NCBI GenBank assembly: GCA_030059675.1
Contig: JANVYQ010000005.1
Coordinates: 58,372-122,371 of the forward strand
Length of the DNA: 64,000 nucleotides
From: Candidatus Pelearchaeum maunauluense
Lineage (GTDB): Archaea; Thermoproteota; Nitrososphaeria_A; Caldarchaeales; Caldarchaeaceae
Direction: 5' to 3'
The notes beneath the pieces were generated by a model. It searched no databases and was not told the DNA's origin. It saw only the letters and a list, made by a program, of their open reading frames with translations. Positions 1 to 8,779 of this stretch are shown piece by piece. Position numbers and translations under genes: made by a program. The first letter of the stretch is position 1, and each line of letters opens with the position of its first letter.

Positions 1-390
1 CCCTATGACGGGAGCGCCTGTCTTTAGGGCTAGGTCCATTATCTTACAGACCTTCTTCCCGAAGACCTCGCCTAGCGAGCCGCCCATCACCGTGAAGTCA
101 TGCGAGAAGACGAATACCGTTCTCCCATCTATCTTACCATATCCCGTAACTACTCCATCGCCGAGGTAGCGTCTCTCGGCCATGCCGAACTCAGTAGCCC
201 TATGGACTGCGAACTTGTCAATCTCAACGAAGCTACCAGGGTCTAGGAGTATGTCCAGCCTTTCGCGGGCTGTGAGCTTCCCCTTAGCGTGCTGCTCCTC
301 AATCTTCTTCACTCCTCCTCCAAGCTCCGCTTCGCGATTCATCTTGCGGAGACGTTCCAGCAGGTCTTCATGGAGCATGACGGCCAACAT
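1..390 (-). CDS. pccB: Acyl-CoA (propionyl/acetyl-CoA) carboxylase carboxyltransferase subunit, N-terminal part
   Basis: Reverse-strand frame open to the window edge, so only about 125 N-terminal residues are seen. It reads through the family hallmark KLTARERLD, then LDPGSFVEID, GMAERRYLGDGVVTGYG, VFVFSHDFTVMGGSLGE and KKVCKIMDLALKTGAPVIG, as in biotin-dependent acyl-CoA carboxylase beta subunits, which move the carboxyl group from carboxybiotin to propionyl- or acetyl-CoA in the cytosol. The start is ATG at 390 or ATG at 378 in the same frame. It lies divergent from a biotin protein ligase, the enzyme needed to charge the carboxylase's biotin carrier. Substrate cannot be decided from this fragment; the nearby mutase subunit favours propionyl-CoA. 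Confidence 0.9.
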   Translation of the reverse strand, partial: MLAVMLHEDLLERLRKMNREAELGGGVKKIEEQHAKGKLTARERLDILLDPGSFVEIDKFAVHRATEFGMAERRYLGDGVVTGYGKIDGRTVFVFSHDFTVMGGSLGEVFGKKVCKIMDLALKTGAPVIG

Positions 391-448
391 ACAGCAGTCA
401 TAGCAGCTTTTAATGCTTTAATGCGTGTAGCATGTTGTTTATGCTGGG

Positions 449-1195
449 TTGTCTGCGACCATAGGCTCTAGGGTTATGGTTCTTGATTCCGTTGATTCCA
501 CGATGGACGAGGCTCGGCGTATGGGGTTGAACGAAGAGGGCGCCGTGATAGTCGCGCGCAAGCAGTCAAATGCGCGCGGTCGTCTTGGAAGAACGTGGCA
601 CTCACCCGTTGGAGGGCTCTGGTTTACGATAGTAGTTATCCCGAAGCAGAGCGCCACGACGTCGCCTCTTCTCAGTCTAGCCGCATCGCTTGCCGTGGCG
701 CGTGGAATAACCGCAGCCACGGGTCTGCCAGCAGCTATCAGATGGCCCAACGACGTTTATATTCATGGTGGGAAGGTGGCTGGGGTACTCACAGAGCTAG
801 AAGTCGTGGGCGACGTGATAACACGCGCATTTGTGGGAGTGGGGGTTAATGCTAATTTTGAACTAGACGAGCTCCCAGAGGAGATACGCAGCAAGACCAC
901 CACAATACTCCGCGAGCTCGGCCGTGGAGTAAGCCTAGATGAGCTACTGGCAAAAATACTCAAGGAGTTCAACAGCATTTATGAAACATACAAAACAGGA
1001 TGGCATGACGAGATTCTCCGCGAGGTGAAGGAGAATATGGAGCTATTGGGCAGCCCTGTGGTGGTTACGCTCACTAATGGCACGTTGATAGGAGTGTTAG
1101 AGGATATAGACGAGTTGGGCAGGATAATACTTCGCTTAGACCAAGACAGGATACAACTATCCCCAGGGGATGTGGAGCGTATAGCTCCCGCGTAG
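449..1195 (+). CDS. birA: Biotin--[acetyl-CoA-carboxylase] ligase
   Basis: Activates biotin with ATP and attaches it to the carrier lysine of biotin carboxylases. The catalytic domain is clear: the nucleotide/biotin loop ARGRLGRTWHS at residues 42-52, RWPNDVYIHGGKVAGVL at 98-114 with the conserved Lys, and a C-terminal SH3-like beta domain from about residue 195. There is no N-terminal DNA-binding domain, so it is a mono-functional ligase and not a biotin repressor. Start chosen is TTG at 449; the next in-frame ATG is at 476 and would remove the first strand. It is divergent from the acyl-CoA carboxylase gene, its likely client operon. Confidence 0.93.
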   Translation: MSATIGSRVMVLDSVDSTMDEARRMGLNEEGAVIVARKQSNARGRLGRTWHSPVGGLWFTIVVIPKQSATTSPLLSLAASLAVARGITAATGLPAAIRWPNDVYIHGGKVAGVLTELEVVGDVITRAFVGVGVNANFELDELPEEIRSKTTTILRELGRGVSLDELLAKILKEFNSIYETYKTGWHDEILREVKENMELLGSPVVVTLTNGTLIGVLEDIDELGRIILRLDQDRIQLSPGDVERIAPA

Positions 1196-1248
1196 CACTG
1201 TCTTGAAAATTATATTAGCATCTGCTGGTGGTTTGTGGTGAGCTGGAT

Positions 1249-1965
1249 ATGGAGCGTCTGCCAGTGAATATACGCGCAAAGCCTGGTGATGTGGCTGAGG
1301 TGGCGATAACCGCTGGAGACCCAGCGCGCGTTGAGCAGCTTGCTTCAATGCTGCAGGACGTAAAGCTGGTGAATAAGAATCGCGGCTTACTGGTCTATAC
1401 TGGCAAGTATCGTGGTAAGGGTGTTACTGTCGCCATGCACGGGATAGGCGGCCCCTCCTCCGCGATAGTGTTTGAGGAGCTGCACATGCTTGGGGCTAAG
1501 ACAATAGTACGCTTGGGCTCATGCGGCGCTATGGTGAAGGAACTGGATATAGGTGATGTCGTTATAGCTACGGGCGCAGCATGTACGGGGGGTTCTCTCA
1601 AGATGTATATTCCAGACGGGATACTGCCAGCGGTTCCTGATATAGAGCTTACTCACAAGCTTATTGAGAAGTGCAGGTCTGAGAAGCTTAAGCATCTTGC
1701 GTGTGTTGTATTTAGCTCCGACGCCTTCTATGCTGAAGACCCCAAGTTTGTGGAGAAATGGACCAGTAGGGGTGTGAAGGCTGTTGAGATGGAGTGCGCT
1801 ACGTTGTTCTCCCTAGGTCTTCTAAGAGGCTTTAGGACAGCCTCTCTCTTGGTGGTGAGTGATAGCTTGGTTAAGCCTGAGCAGATGGAGATGGTTACTG
1901 CTGAGGTTTTGAAGCCCTACGTGGATAAGGCCGCGCGCGTCGTGCTTGACGTGCTTACTGAGTAG
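1249..1965 (+). CDS. Uridine/purine nucleoside phosphorylase family protein
   Basis: PNP/UDP phosphorylase family (phosphorolysis of nucleosides to base and ribose-1-phosphate). It shows the phosphate loop near ITAGDPARVEQLA, the RLGSCGAM segment and the late VEMECATLF motif, whose Met-Glu contacts ribose. About 238 residues, the normal length for this family. ATG at 1249 is preferred over GTG at 1228 because GGTGAG stands at about 1238 and a TATA-like AAAATTATATTA lies at 1206-1217. The 3' end overlaps the convergent hyuB by 49 bases. Uridine is the best guess for the substrate, but purine or 5'-methylthioadenosine use cannot be excluded. Confidence 0.88.
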   Translation: MERLPVNIRAKPGDVAEVAITAGDPARVEQLASMLQDVKLVNKNRGLLVYTGKYRGKGVTVAMHGIGGPSSAIVFEELHMLGAKTIVRLGSCGAMVKELDIGDVVIATGAACTGGSLKMYIPDGILPAVPDIELTHKLIEKCRSEKLKHLACVVFSSDAFYAEDPKFVEKWTSRGVKAVEMECATLFSLGLLRGFRTASLLVVSDSLVKPEQMEMVTAEVLKPYVDKAARVVLDVLTE

Positions 1966-3632
1966 CCCTCTACACCATATACACGCTCAGCTATCTCGCG
2001 GCTTATCAAACCATACTGCAAGTCTCGTAGAACTCGCTCCCTACTCCTTCTACGCGGCTCGCCATACCCACCGCCGCCCGCGGTTCTTATGATTAGCCTA
2101 TCCCCTGGGCTTAGACGCGTCCTTGCCTTGGAGCTTAGGCGTATCACCTCGCCACTTCCCCGCTGGACAAGATATTCCGAGGGCTTCGCCCCAGTTCCTC
2201 CCCAAAGCCCCCAGGGAGCTATCCTACTCCTCTCACCAACTATCGTCACGTCTATCTCAGCGAGGGCTGTGAAGCTCCTCTCTATCCCGCAACCACCACG
2301 AAACTCCCCATGCCCCATGCTATCAGGCCTCAAAGAGTATGTGTTGAAGATTACTGGGTAGTAGAGCTCTATCACCTCTATAGGAGTGTTTAGGGTGTTT
2401 GTCATGTTTACGTGGATTCCATCTACTCCATCTTTTCCGAGTCTTCCGCCGTAGCCGCCTCCTATCGTCTCGTAGAACGCCCAGCGCTCACCAGTTCGCG
2501 GATGGACGCCGCCCATCATTAGGTTAGTCATAGAGCCATGCGCCGCCGCAGGTATCCTGTCTGGCACCGCATGAGAGAGCGCGCGGTATATCGCATCAAC
2601 AATCCTCTGCGAGGTCTCCACATTACCAGCAGACACCGCAGCAGGCCAGCATGCATTAAGCATACATCCCTCAGGAGCATAAACCCTCACAGTCCTGTAG
2701 AAGCCGTCATTAACCTCAACATGATGCGACAATATGCTCCTAACAGCAAACATGGACGCAGCAACCGTTACGCCATAAACGGTATTTACTGGGCCTTTTA
2801 CCTGCTTCTCGGTGCCGCTGAAGTCCATCTCTATCCGCTTCGGCGATATGCTCACTTTCACGGCTATCCGCGCTGGTCTCTCTTCTCGCGCGCTTATTGT
2901 CTCTAGGTAGTCCTCTCCTACGTATTCTCCTTCTGGCATGCGTTCATACTCCAGCCTCACCGCCTTCTCGGTCTGGTCTAGTATCTCGCTACATGCTTCA
3001 AGGAAGGTCTTTGCGCCGTACCTGTTTATTATCTCAGCTATGTTTCTAGCTCCCAGCGTGTTGGCCGCAAGCTGGGCGTGTAGGTCGCCAAGCGTTATGC
3101 TTGGCATCCTGACGTTCCGCGTAATCATCTCAAGCACTTCCCTGCTTGTTTTTCCGCGCCTGACGAGCTTCGTCGGAGGTATTACTATCCCCTCCTGATG
3201 AATCTCGTCGGCATCAGCGCTTATGCTCGCTGGAGAAGCTCCACCCACATCGGAGTGATGCGCCTTATTCGCTGCATACGCCACCAGCTCACCGCGATGA
3301 AAGACAGGCTGGATGAGCGTAATGTCGTTAAGATGAGTCCCAGAGATGTACGGGTCGTTTACTATGACTACATCACCTTCCTCAAGCTCCACCTCCTCCC
3401 TCTCTAGGTATTGTAGTGTGTTCCTGAGACCTACTGGAAGTGAGCCGAGGTGTACTGGTATGTGCTCCGCCTGTCCGATGGTTCTTCCATAGGAGTCTAG
3501 CACGGCGCAGCTATGGTCAGCGCGCTCCCGTATGTTGGGCGAATATGCTGAGCGGCGTAAAGCTACGCCCATCTCCTCAGCAGTGTAGATGAGACTACGC
3601 TTTATCAGCTCAACAGTAGCCTTGTCTGGCAC
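1917..3632 (-). CDS. hyuB: Hydantoinase B / 5-oxoprolinase B subunit family protein
   Basis: 571 residues, normal for HyuB. With HyuA this family forms ATP-dependent N-methylhydantoinase, 5-oxoprolinase or acetone-carboxylase-like enzymes; the exact substrate is not visible. Diagnostic segments include NIRERADHSCAVLD near the N-terminus, GDVVIVNDPYISGTHLNDITL, NKAHHSDVGG and IRTAGGGGYGEP near the C-terminus. Start is GTG at 3632, with a TATA-like GAATATAAG at about 3668-3676. Unusually, HyuA is about 1.9 kb upstream on the same strand with three unrelated genes between, whereas the two are commonly adjacent. The 3' end overlaps the nucleoside phosphorylase gene. Confidence 0.93.
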   Translation of the reverse strand: MPDKATVELIKRSLIYTAEEMGVALRRSAYSPNIRERADHSCAVLDSYGRTIGQAEHIPVHLGSLPVGLRNTLQYLEREEVELEEGDVVIVNDPYISGTHLNDITLIQPVFHRGELVAYAANKAHHSDVGGASPASISADADEIHQEGIVIPPTKLVRRGKTSREVLEMITRNVRMPSITLGDLHAQLAANTLGARNIAEIINRYGAKTFLEACSEILDQTEKAVRLEYERMPEGEYVGEDYLETISAREERPARIAVKVSISPKRIEMDFSGTEKQVKGPVNTVYGVTVAASMFAVRSILSHHVEVNDGFYRTVRVYAPEGCMLNACWPAAVSAGNVETSQRIVDAIYRALSHAVPDRIPAAAHGSMTNLMMGGVHPRTGERWAFYETIGGGYGGRLGKDGVDGIHVNMTNTLNTPIEVIELYYPVIFNTYSLRPDSMGHGEFRGGCGIERSFTALAEIDVTIVGERSRIAPWGLWGGTGAKPSEYLVQRGSGEVIRLSSKARTRLSPGDRLIIRTAGGGGYGEPRRRSRERVLRDLQYGLISREIAERVYGVEGYSVSTSSTTRAALST

Positions 3633-3679
3633 TGCCTATCCAACCGTCCTTACAAAGCCCAGCTCTTATATTCATTCCT

Positions 3680-4222
3680 CTACAAATGCTCAGGTAGTGA
3701 GAAGAAGGCTACTGCCTGTAATATAGCTGCTACGACTATTATTATGAAGCCCACCACGATTATCATAAGTGCTACTCCTATGAGGTATATGAGAGCGGCT
3801 CTGCTGAACATGCTTATGTTTAGAGCCTTGGCTATAGCATCGTAGCTCTTACGCAGGTATATCGCCGAGAAGAGCAGCAAAGCCCACGCTACAGCTATTA
3901 CTATCAGAGTAGCAAGAGCTAGCTGCATCATCCCCATAGCCGGCGTTGACATTAATGAGCCCCTCATGGTAGCTAATGTGAAGAAACTACCAACGGCGAA
4001 TACCGCTATTGATAACGAGCCAACCACTACGAGGATTACTGCTATGAGCATGTTCCTGAATATTGTTTCATCATTCACGGCATCAGCTATATCCTTCACC
4101 GCCACGAGTACTAGAATCAATCCTATGAGCATTAGGAGCGGCCCTACTATAGGGGCTATGGAGAGAACCATGAGTATAGAGCCTACGCCTCCTAGGGCTT
4201 TGGCTTGGCTTAACGAGCTCAC
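3680..4222 (-). CDS. DUF996 family membrane protein
   Basis: 180 residues with five or six hydrophobic segments (about 12-40, 60-82, 95-120, 140-175), matching archaeal DUF996 proteins, whose function is unknown. The N-terminus SLSQAKALGGVGSIL followed by a Gly/Ile/Leu-rich helix is typical. Start is GTG at 4222; TTTTATATA lies at 4245-4253 on this strand, about 26 bases upstream, so the message is probably leaderless. It sits between hyuB and the HTH/KaiC pair, but with its own promoter. Confidence 0.8.
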   Translation of the reverse strand: MSSLSQAKALGGVGSILMVLSIAPIVGPLLMLIGLILVLVAVKDIADAVNDETIFRNMLIAVILVVVGSLSIAVFAVGSFFTLATMRGSLMSTPAMGMMQLALATLIVIAVAWALLLFSAIYLRKSYDAIAKALNISMFSRAALIYLIGVALMIIVVGFIIIVVAAILQAVAFFSLPEHL

Positions 4223-4265
4223 AGCTACGGAGTATGTAGAGTCATATATAAAATGTGGGTTAGAT

Positions 4266-4767
4266 TTAGATGGCGCTCTTCAGCGTGTCAACGAGCTTGG
4301 CGAGCTCTTCAGAGACTCTCTTGACGGTCTCCGAGAGTCTGCTACTTCTCTGCTTCTCTTCTTCCAGCTGCTTTTTTTAGCCGATTCACTTCTTCCTCCA
4401 GCGCTGCTGTGTCAAGGGACTTCGTAGGTGCTGGAAACACGTCTGGGAGCGTTATATTCACGCCCTCCCTAGCAAACTTCTCATACGTCTCCCTAACTAT
4501 CTGCCCAGCCTTTGTCTTACCCTGCAAGTGGTTTCTAATTGTTGCCTCACTCCTCCCTATCTCATCTGCTATCTGGCTCACGGATAGCTTGGCCTTCTCC
4601 CTAGCCAGCGCAGCAGCGACAGCAAGACTATCAACCCAGGTCAATCGTTCCTCTGGATTACGCAGCTCCTCTATAACATCTGGCCTGAGTATGCTGCCTA
4701 TAAGCAGGGCAGACTCAAGCTTATGTATCTGCTCTCTACCAACGGGTGAGAGAGGTACTTCGCTCAC
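4266..4767 (-). CDS. HTH transcriptional regulator (COG1318-like) with C-terminal coiled coil; +1 frameshift at an A7 run
   Basis: The uninterrupted frame gives 141 residues ending at 4342. It carries a helix-turn-helix [20 protein letters not shown] at about 61-80 and begins a coiled coil ([11 protein letters not shown]). At the run of seven A (T7 on the + strand, 4372-4378) removal of one base continues the coiled coil in the next frame ([26 protein letters not shown]) to a TAA at 4266-4268, giving 166 residues. The length (502 bases) equals 166 codons, a stop and one extra base. So the sequence holds an insertion error, a real mutation or a slippage site. GTG start overlaps the KaiC-like stop by four bases (GTGA), so the two genes are co-transcribed and translationally coupled. 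Confidence 0.8.
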
Positions 4768-5519
4768 GGCTCTTCACCCGCCACAACTCTAACAGTCTCA
4801 CCCGCCTTAATAACTATGCCCTTATCAGTAATCTCAAACGGATGTCTATGCATGGAATGTGATGTTCCACGCATTTTCCATACGATTATGCTCCGCGTCA
4901 GCTCGCCTTTAACCTCGTCTAGGTCAAGCCTAACTATGCCGTCAGCTGCGTGTTCCACGCCTGGGCCTCCGAAGCCGCGCTCGGTGACGCTCACTTGGGA
5001 GATTAGGAGCGATGTGCAGCCCATGCCTGAGAGTATCTTCTTAAGCTGGAGAACCATGCTGCGCGCGAGGGCTGGCTTCGTGATGTATAGAGTTGTAACC
5101 GAATCAACCACGGCGCGAACCGCCTTCACGCCGTGTATAGCTTCGCGAAGCACATCTATCAGGAGCTGGAAATCGTCTGGTGAGCGTACAACGTAGCGCT
5201 CGCGGCGTGCTGCCTCTCCTATGCCTGCTGTGAAAGCATCAACAATAGCAAGCTTGCCCTCATTCTCAAAACGTGTAGTGTCCCAGCCGAATTGAGCCAT
5301 GGACATCCTAACTTGGACTGGATGCTCTTCAAGCACTACAAGAACTCCAGACTCCCCCTTAAGGAGACCATTATAGAGATATTGCTGGCCGAAGATTGAC
5401 TTTCCAGTCCCAGGGCCTCCTGAGAGTAGAACCACATTCCTCTTGGGAATCCCTCCCCGTAAAATCTCGTCAAAGCCTGGGATTCCCGTAGATATTCTAT
5501 TCAGAGTCATGTAAAACAT
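4764..5519 (-). CDS. Single-domain KaiC/RadA-like ATPase
   Basis: RecA-superfamily ATPase with one KaiC domain (251 residues). It begins with the KaiC signature [17 protein letters not shown], then Walker A GGPGTGKS at 34-41 and Walker [12 protein letters not shown] at about 134-144. Such archaeal proteins are usually signalling or regulatory ATPases, often paired with an HTH gene, as here. ATG at 5519 or 5510 (MTLNRI). A TATA-like TGTTTAAGA lies near 5538-5546, making a short or absent leader likely. It is not the recombinase RadA: there is no N-terminal HhH domain. Partner and target are unknown. Confidence 0.87.
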   Translation of the reverse strand: MFYMTLNRISTGIPGFDEILRGGIPKRNVVLLSGGPGTGKSIFGQQYLYNGLLKGESGVLVVLEEHPVQVRMSMAQFGWDTTRFENEGKLAIVDAFTAGIGEAARRERYVVRSPDDFQLLIDVLREAIHGVKAVRAVVDSVTTLYITKPALARSMVLQLKKILSGMGCTSLLISQVSVTERGFGGPGVEHAADGIVRLDLDEVKGELTRSIIVWKMRGTSHSMHRHPFEITDKGIVIKAGETVRVVAGEEP

Positions 5520-5571
5520 AATGTAGCATTAGGTCTTAAACATTTTACTCCACTCTCCTCACAATAAGCGT

Positions 5572-7656
5572 TTAGTTCCCTCTGGCTATGTGTATGTTTA
5601 GATATTTGTCAATCTCGGCTCTCCATCCAATAGGTATTATGGTGGTTGAGTCATATTGTTCTATGATTGCTGGCCCTTCTATCACGTTACCGCACTGGAG
5701 GCGGGAGCGGTCGTAGACTGGCGTCTCAAGCCAGCTATCTCCAAAGAAGGCTTGGCGCCTCTCTTTTAGCGCTTGGCTTTGGGGTTTCGCGCTGGCGGGA
5801 GGATGTTCTACCAGCTTGGGCTTGCTTGTCTGAACATACGCGACCACTCGTATTGCGGTGGTCTCCACAGGCTCCTCAGGCCTTGAGTAGCCGTACATAG
5901 CTTCATGTTTCTCGTGGAAGGCTGTTGTTAGTTTTCTTAGACCTGCGCGGGTTATCTCGCTGGGCGCTGGGACTAGAAGCTCATATCCTTGGCCGAGGTA
6001 GCGCATGTCAACGACTCGCGAGAGGATTATCGCTTCGCGTTTGAAGCCCTTCTCTCCAAGCTGCTGTAGCACCATGCTCTCCAGCTCTCTGAAGGCGTTC
6101 TCAAGCTCGGCGTGGCTATCCCCGTCCAAGACGGTTAAGTGAGAAGATACATAGTCGTATCGGAAGTCGGTGAAGACCAGCCCATAGGCGGAGAAGAGGC
6201 CAGGCGATGATGGGATTACTATATGCGGTATGTTTAGCTCCTCTGCCAGCTCTGCTACGTGCATAGGCCCAGCGCCGCCGAATGCTATCATGGCGAAGCG
6301 TGAGGGGTCTAGGCCGCGCTCAACGCTCACCAGCCTTACTGCACGCGCCATGTGTAGGTTGAGGATCCTTAGCGAAGCCGCTGCAAGCTCGGCAATATCC
6401 ATCCCAAGGCCGTCAGCGACCCTAGCTAGGGCGCGTTCAGCCAGGTCTCTCCGTAGCATAAGGCCGCCGTCCAACAGCTTCTCGCCAAGCCTCCCTACGA
6501 TTAGGTTAGCATCAGTTATCGTCGGTTCTTTGCCGCCAGCACCATAGCAGGCTGGGCCTGGTGAGGCTCCAGCGCTTATCGGCCCGACCTCAAGCCCGCC
6601 TGCCTGTGTCATCCATATTATAGTTCCTCCCCCAGCGCTCACTTCAGCCAGGTCTATCGCTGGTGTTCTAACTGGGTAGCCGCTGCCCTTGATTAGCCTA
6701 CCAGCGTGGGCTTTTCCGCCCAGCTCTATCTCAGTTAAGACCTGTGGCTCGTGGCCTACTACTGCGCTGGCCTTAGCTGTTGTTCCACCCATGTCAAAGC
6801 TTAGAACCTGGCCAAGGCCGAGAACCCTTGAGAGAACAGCAGCACCAACCACACCAGCAGCAGGCCCAGACTCCACGGCCGCGACAGGTCGTTTAACAGC
6901 CTCATTAACGTCTAGCAGCCCGCCAGAGGAGGAGACGACATAAATAGGAGCAGAAACGCCTAGACGACGTAGCTCCTGTTGCAGCTTCTCCATATACTTG
7001 GAGACTACTGGCATGAGTATCGCATTGACTACAGTGGTGCTGCAACGCTCATACTCGCGATGCTCTCTATCCACCTCATACGAGGCGCATACATACACAC
7101 CCAACTCTCTACTAACAGCCTCACGAGCTAACCGTTCATGCTCTGGGTTTCTATAGGAATTCAGGAAGCATATAGCGACTGTCTCCACAGCATATCGCCC
7201 AGCTTCCCATATAGCGTTGTTTAGCGAGTTTGGGTTAATAGGCTTAACGATATTGCCGAAGGCATCTATGCGCTCCGCAACCTCTAGGCGTAGGTTCCTA
7301 GGTATTAGGGGGTCTGGCCGCTCAAAGAAGACGTTGTATAGTTCTGGCCTGTTTTGGCGGCCAATTTCAAGAACGTCGCGCATTCCCTCCGTGGTTATAA
7401 GTGCTGCGCGGGGGAGGCTCAGCTTGAGCTGGCCTCTAAAGAGGTTGGCTCCCACAGTCCCCACGTGGAGAAAGACCGAAATCTCCCTGGCTTCTACACC
7501 CTTAGACAGAAGAGCCTCCAAAGCCCGAATAACACCAACTTCAGGCTGTTCAGGAGTTGATGAAACCTTTAGAACAATGAACTCGCGGCTACGCTCATCA
7601 TACGCCACCAAGTCGGTGAAGGTTCCGCCCACATCAACAGCAACTCTAATGGACAT
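5572..7656 (-). CDS. hyuA: Hydantoinase A / 5-oxoprolinase A subunit family protein
   Basis: 694 residues, full length for HyuA. An ASKHA-fold ATPase subunit: VAVDVGGTFTDLVAYD at residues 5-20 is the phosphate loop, followed by FLHVGTVGANLF, SSSGGLLDVNEA, FDMGGTTAKASAV and AFGGAGPMHVAELAEEL. It works with HyuB in ATP-driven opening of hydantoins or 5-oxoproline, or in related carboxylations. ATG at 7656; a TATA-like GTTTATTCT at about 7674-7682 suggests a very short leader. Its usual partner gene is displaced by about 1.9 kb (see hyuB). Confidence 0.94.
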   Translation of the reverse strand: MSIRVAVDVGGTFTDLVAYDERSREFIVLKVSSTPEQPEVGVIRALEALLSKGVEAREISVFLHVGTVGANLFRGQLKLSLPRAALITTEGMRDVLEIGRQNRPELYNVFFERPDPLIPRNLRLEVAERIDAFGNIVKPINPNSLNNAIWEAGRYAVETVAICFLNSYRNPEHERLAREAVSRELGVYVCASYEVDREHREYERCSTTVVNAILMPVVSKYMEKLQQELRRLGVSAPIYVVSSSGGLLDVNEAVKRPVAAVESGPAAGVVGAAVLSRVLGLGQVLSFDMGGTTAKASAVVGHEPQVLTEIELGGKAHAGRLIKGSGYPVRTPAIDLAEVSAGGGTIIWMTQAGGLEVGPISAGASPGPACYGAGGKEPTITDANLIVGRLGEKLLDGGLMLRRDLAERALARVADGLGMDIAELAAASLRILNLHMARAVRLVSVERGLDPSRFAMIAFGGAGPMHVAELAEELNIPHIVIPSSPGLFSAYGLVFTDFRYDYVSSHLTVLDGDSHAELENAFRELESMVLQQLGEKGFKREAIILSRVVDMRYLGQGYELLVPAPSEITRAGLRKLTTAFHEKHEAMYGYSRPEEPVETTAIRVVAYVQTSKPKLVEHPPASAKPQSQALKERRQAFFGDSWLETPVYDRSRLQCGNVIEGPAIIEQYDSTTIIPIGWRAEIDKYLNIHIARGN

Positions 7657-7761
7657 GAACTAGAGAAGAACTAGAATAAACCCAACTCATAGATGTTTAT
7701 TCTCTTTGAATATTAAGCACTTAATAACCGCAGGCAGGGATAGGGCTCTGGAAGTCGGGGG
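7657..7761. promoter_or_regulatory. Divergent promoter region between hyuA and the Thr-rich surface protein
   Basis: GTTTATTCT near 7674-7682 reads toward hyuA on the minus strand and CTTAATAA near 7719-7728 reads toward the surface protein on the plus strand. Each lies 20-35 bases from the start it would serve, so both transcripts have short or no leaders. Confidence 0.45.
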
Positions 7762-8622
7762 TTGCGTAGCCAGCTTGCCGTTTCATCACTCATAGTCTTC
7801 GGCGTAATACTCGTAGCATTCAGCCTCTTCAGATTCCCATACACCGTAATAGAGAACGAGACAGTCATAATACAGGCCTCAACAACCACCACAATACTAC
7901 AGCCATACACCTACGCGACAACACTAGAGCTAATAGAGCAGCGGCCAGCCACCACAACAATAACAACGACAATAACAGCCAAGAATCTGATAACAACTAC
8001 AACAATAGCTACAATATCTTCAGCGCTCTTCTCAAGCTCCGAGGCTGTAGCAAGCTCTACAACACCGCTCATAATAGGGCCATTTATGATAGATGCTGGC
8101 CGCGAGCTGCATGTGAGGTGGCGAGCAGAGGCGCTGGTCTCGCTTTACCTGCTCAACTACTCGCAGCTCCCTATTGAGGGGAAGCCAGAGAGCTGGCTAG
8201 CAGCAGCCACAGGAGGCGGTGGAGAGATAACACTACAAACAACACAAGAATCCCCAATCTACCTCCTCATATACGGAAGCAACACAATAACAAGAATCAA
8301 CGAGCTAAGAATCCACCTAACATGGATAGAAAACACCACCACAACACAGATAAAAACAGAGCAAAAACCAACAACAATAACAAAAACAACAACACAGACA
8401 ACTACACTATACATGGAAAAGCAGGTAACAACCACATTAACAGAGACCTCTAAGAAATTCTATACAACAACCACAGCGATAACGGTTACGGAGACCCGCT
8501 ACTCAAGCCTAAACTTCGCAATAGTAATGGGCTCATTCCTGATATTCGCGGGCATAATGTTTATGCTGATATTGAGCCGACGTGTGGTGCAGGCTGAGAT
8601 GTCTGAGAACCAAAAACAATAA
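7762..8622 (+). CDS. Membrane-anchored Thr-rich surface protein, function unknown
   Basis: 286 residues. An N-terminal hydrophobic helix at about 5-27 (signal anchor), a long exported part very rich in Thr (stretches such as TTTITTTITA), a small central beta-like domain (about 95-180), a second Thr-rich stalk and a C-terminal membrane helix (about 252-273) with a short basic tail RRVVQAE. This is the layout of a heavily O-glycosylated archaeal cell-surface protein. Start is TTG at 7762, since no in-frame ATG precedes the signal helix; a TATA-like CTTAATAA is near 7719-7728. No enzymatic motif was recognised. The Thr-codon bias makes the DNA strongly AC-rich. Confidence 0.75.
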   Translation: MRSQLAVSSLIVFGVILVAFSLFRFPYTVIENETVIIQASTTTTILQPYTYATTLELIEQRPATTTITTTITAKNLITTTTIATISSALFSSSEAVASSTTPLIIGPFMIDAGRELHVRWRAEALVSLYLLNYSQLPIEGKPESWLAAATGGGGEITLQTTQESPIYLLIYGSNTITRINELRIHLTWIENTTTTQIKTEQKPTTITKTTTQTTTLYMEKQVTTTLTETSKKFYTTTTAITVTETRYSSLNFAIVMGSFLIFAGIMFMLILSRRVVQAEMSENQKQ

Positions 8623-8779
8623 GTAAACGCTCAAAGTAACACGAAACTACCAGATAACAATACCGCAGAATTTAGACGGTTAGCTGCTATCAAGTGCGGA
8701 GTAGGTATCATGCCGCCATAGTCTTAGCTTTGAGTGATTTTTATTAACTGGTTGATGTGTCTATTTTTGTTGGTGGGGC

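Noticed and set aside
439..750. 103-residue reverse frame over birA
   Set aside because: Lies entirely on the opposite strand of a clear biotin ligase, with no family features.
2538..2906. 122-residue forward frame inside hyuB
   Set aside because: Antisense shadow of a conserved gene; composition Arg-rich and no motif.
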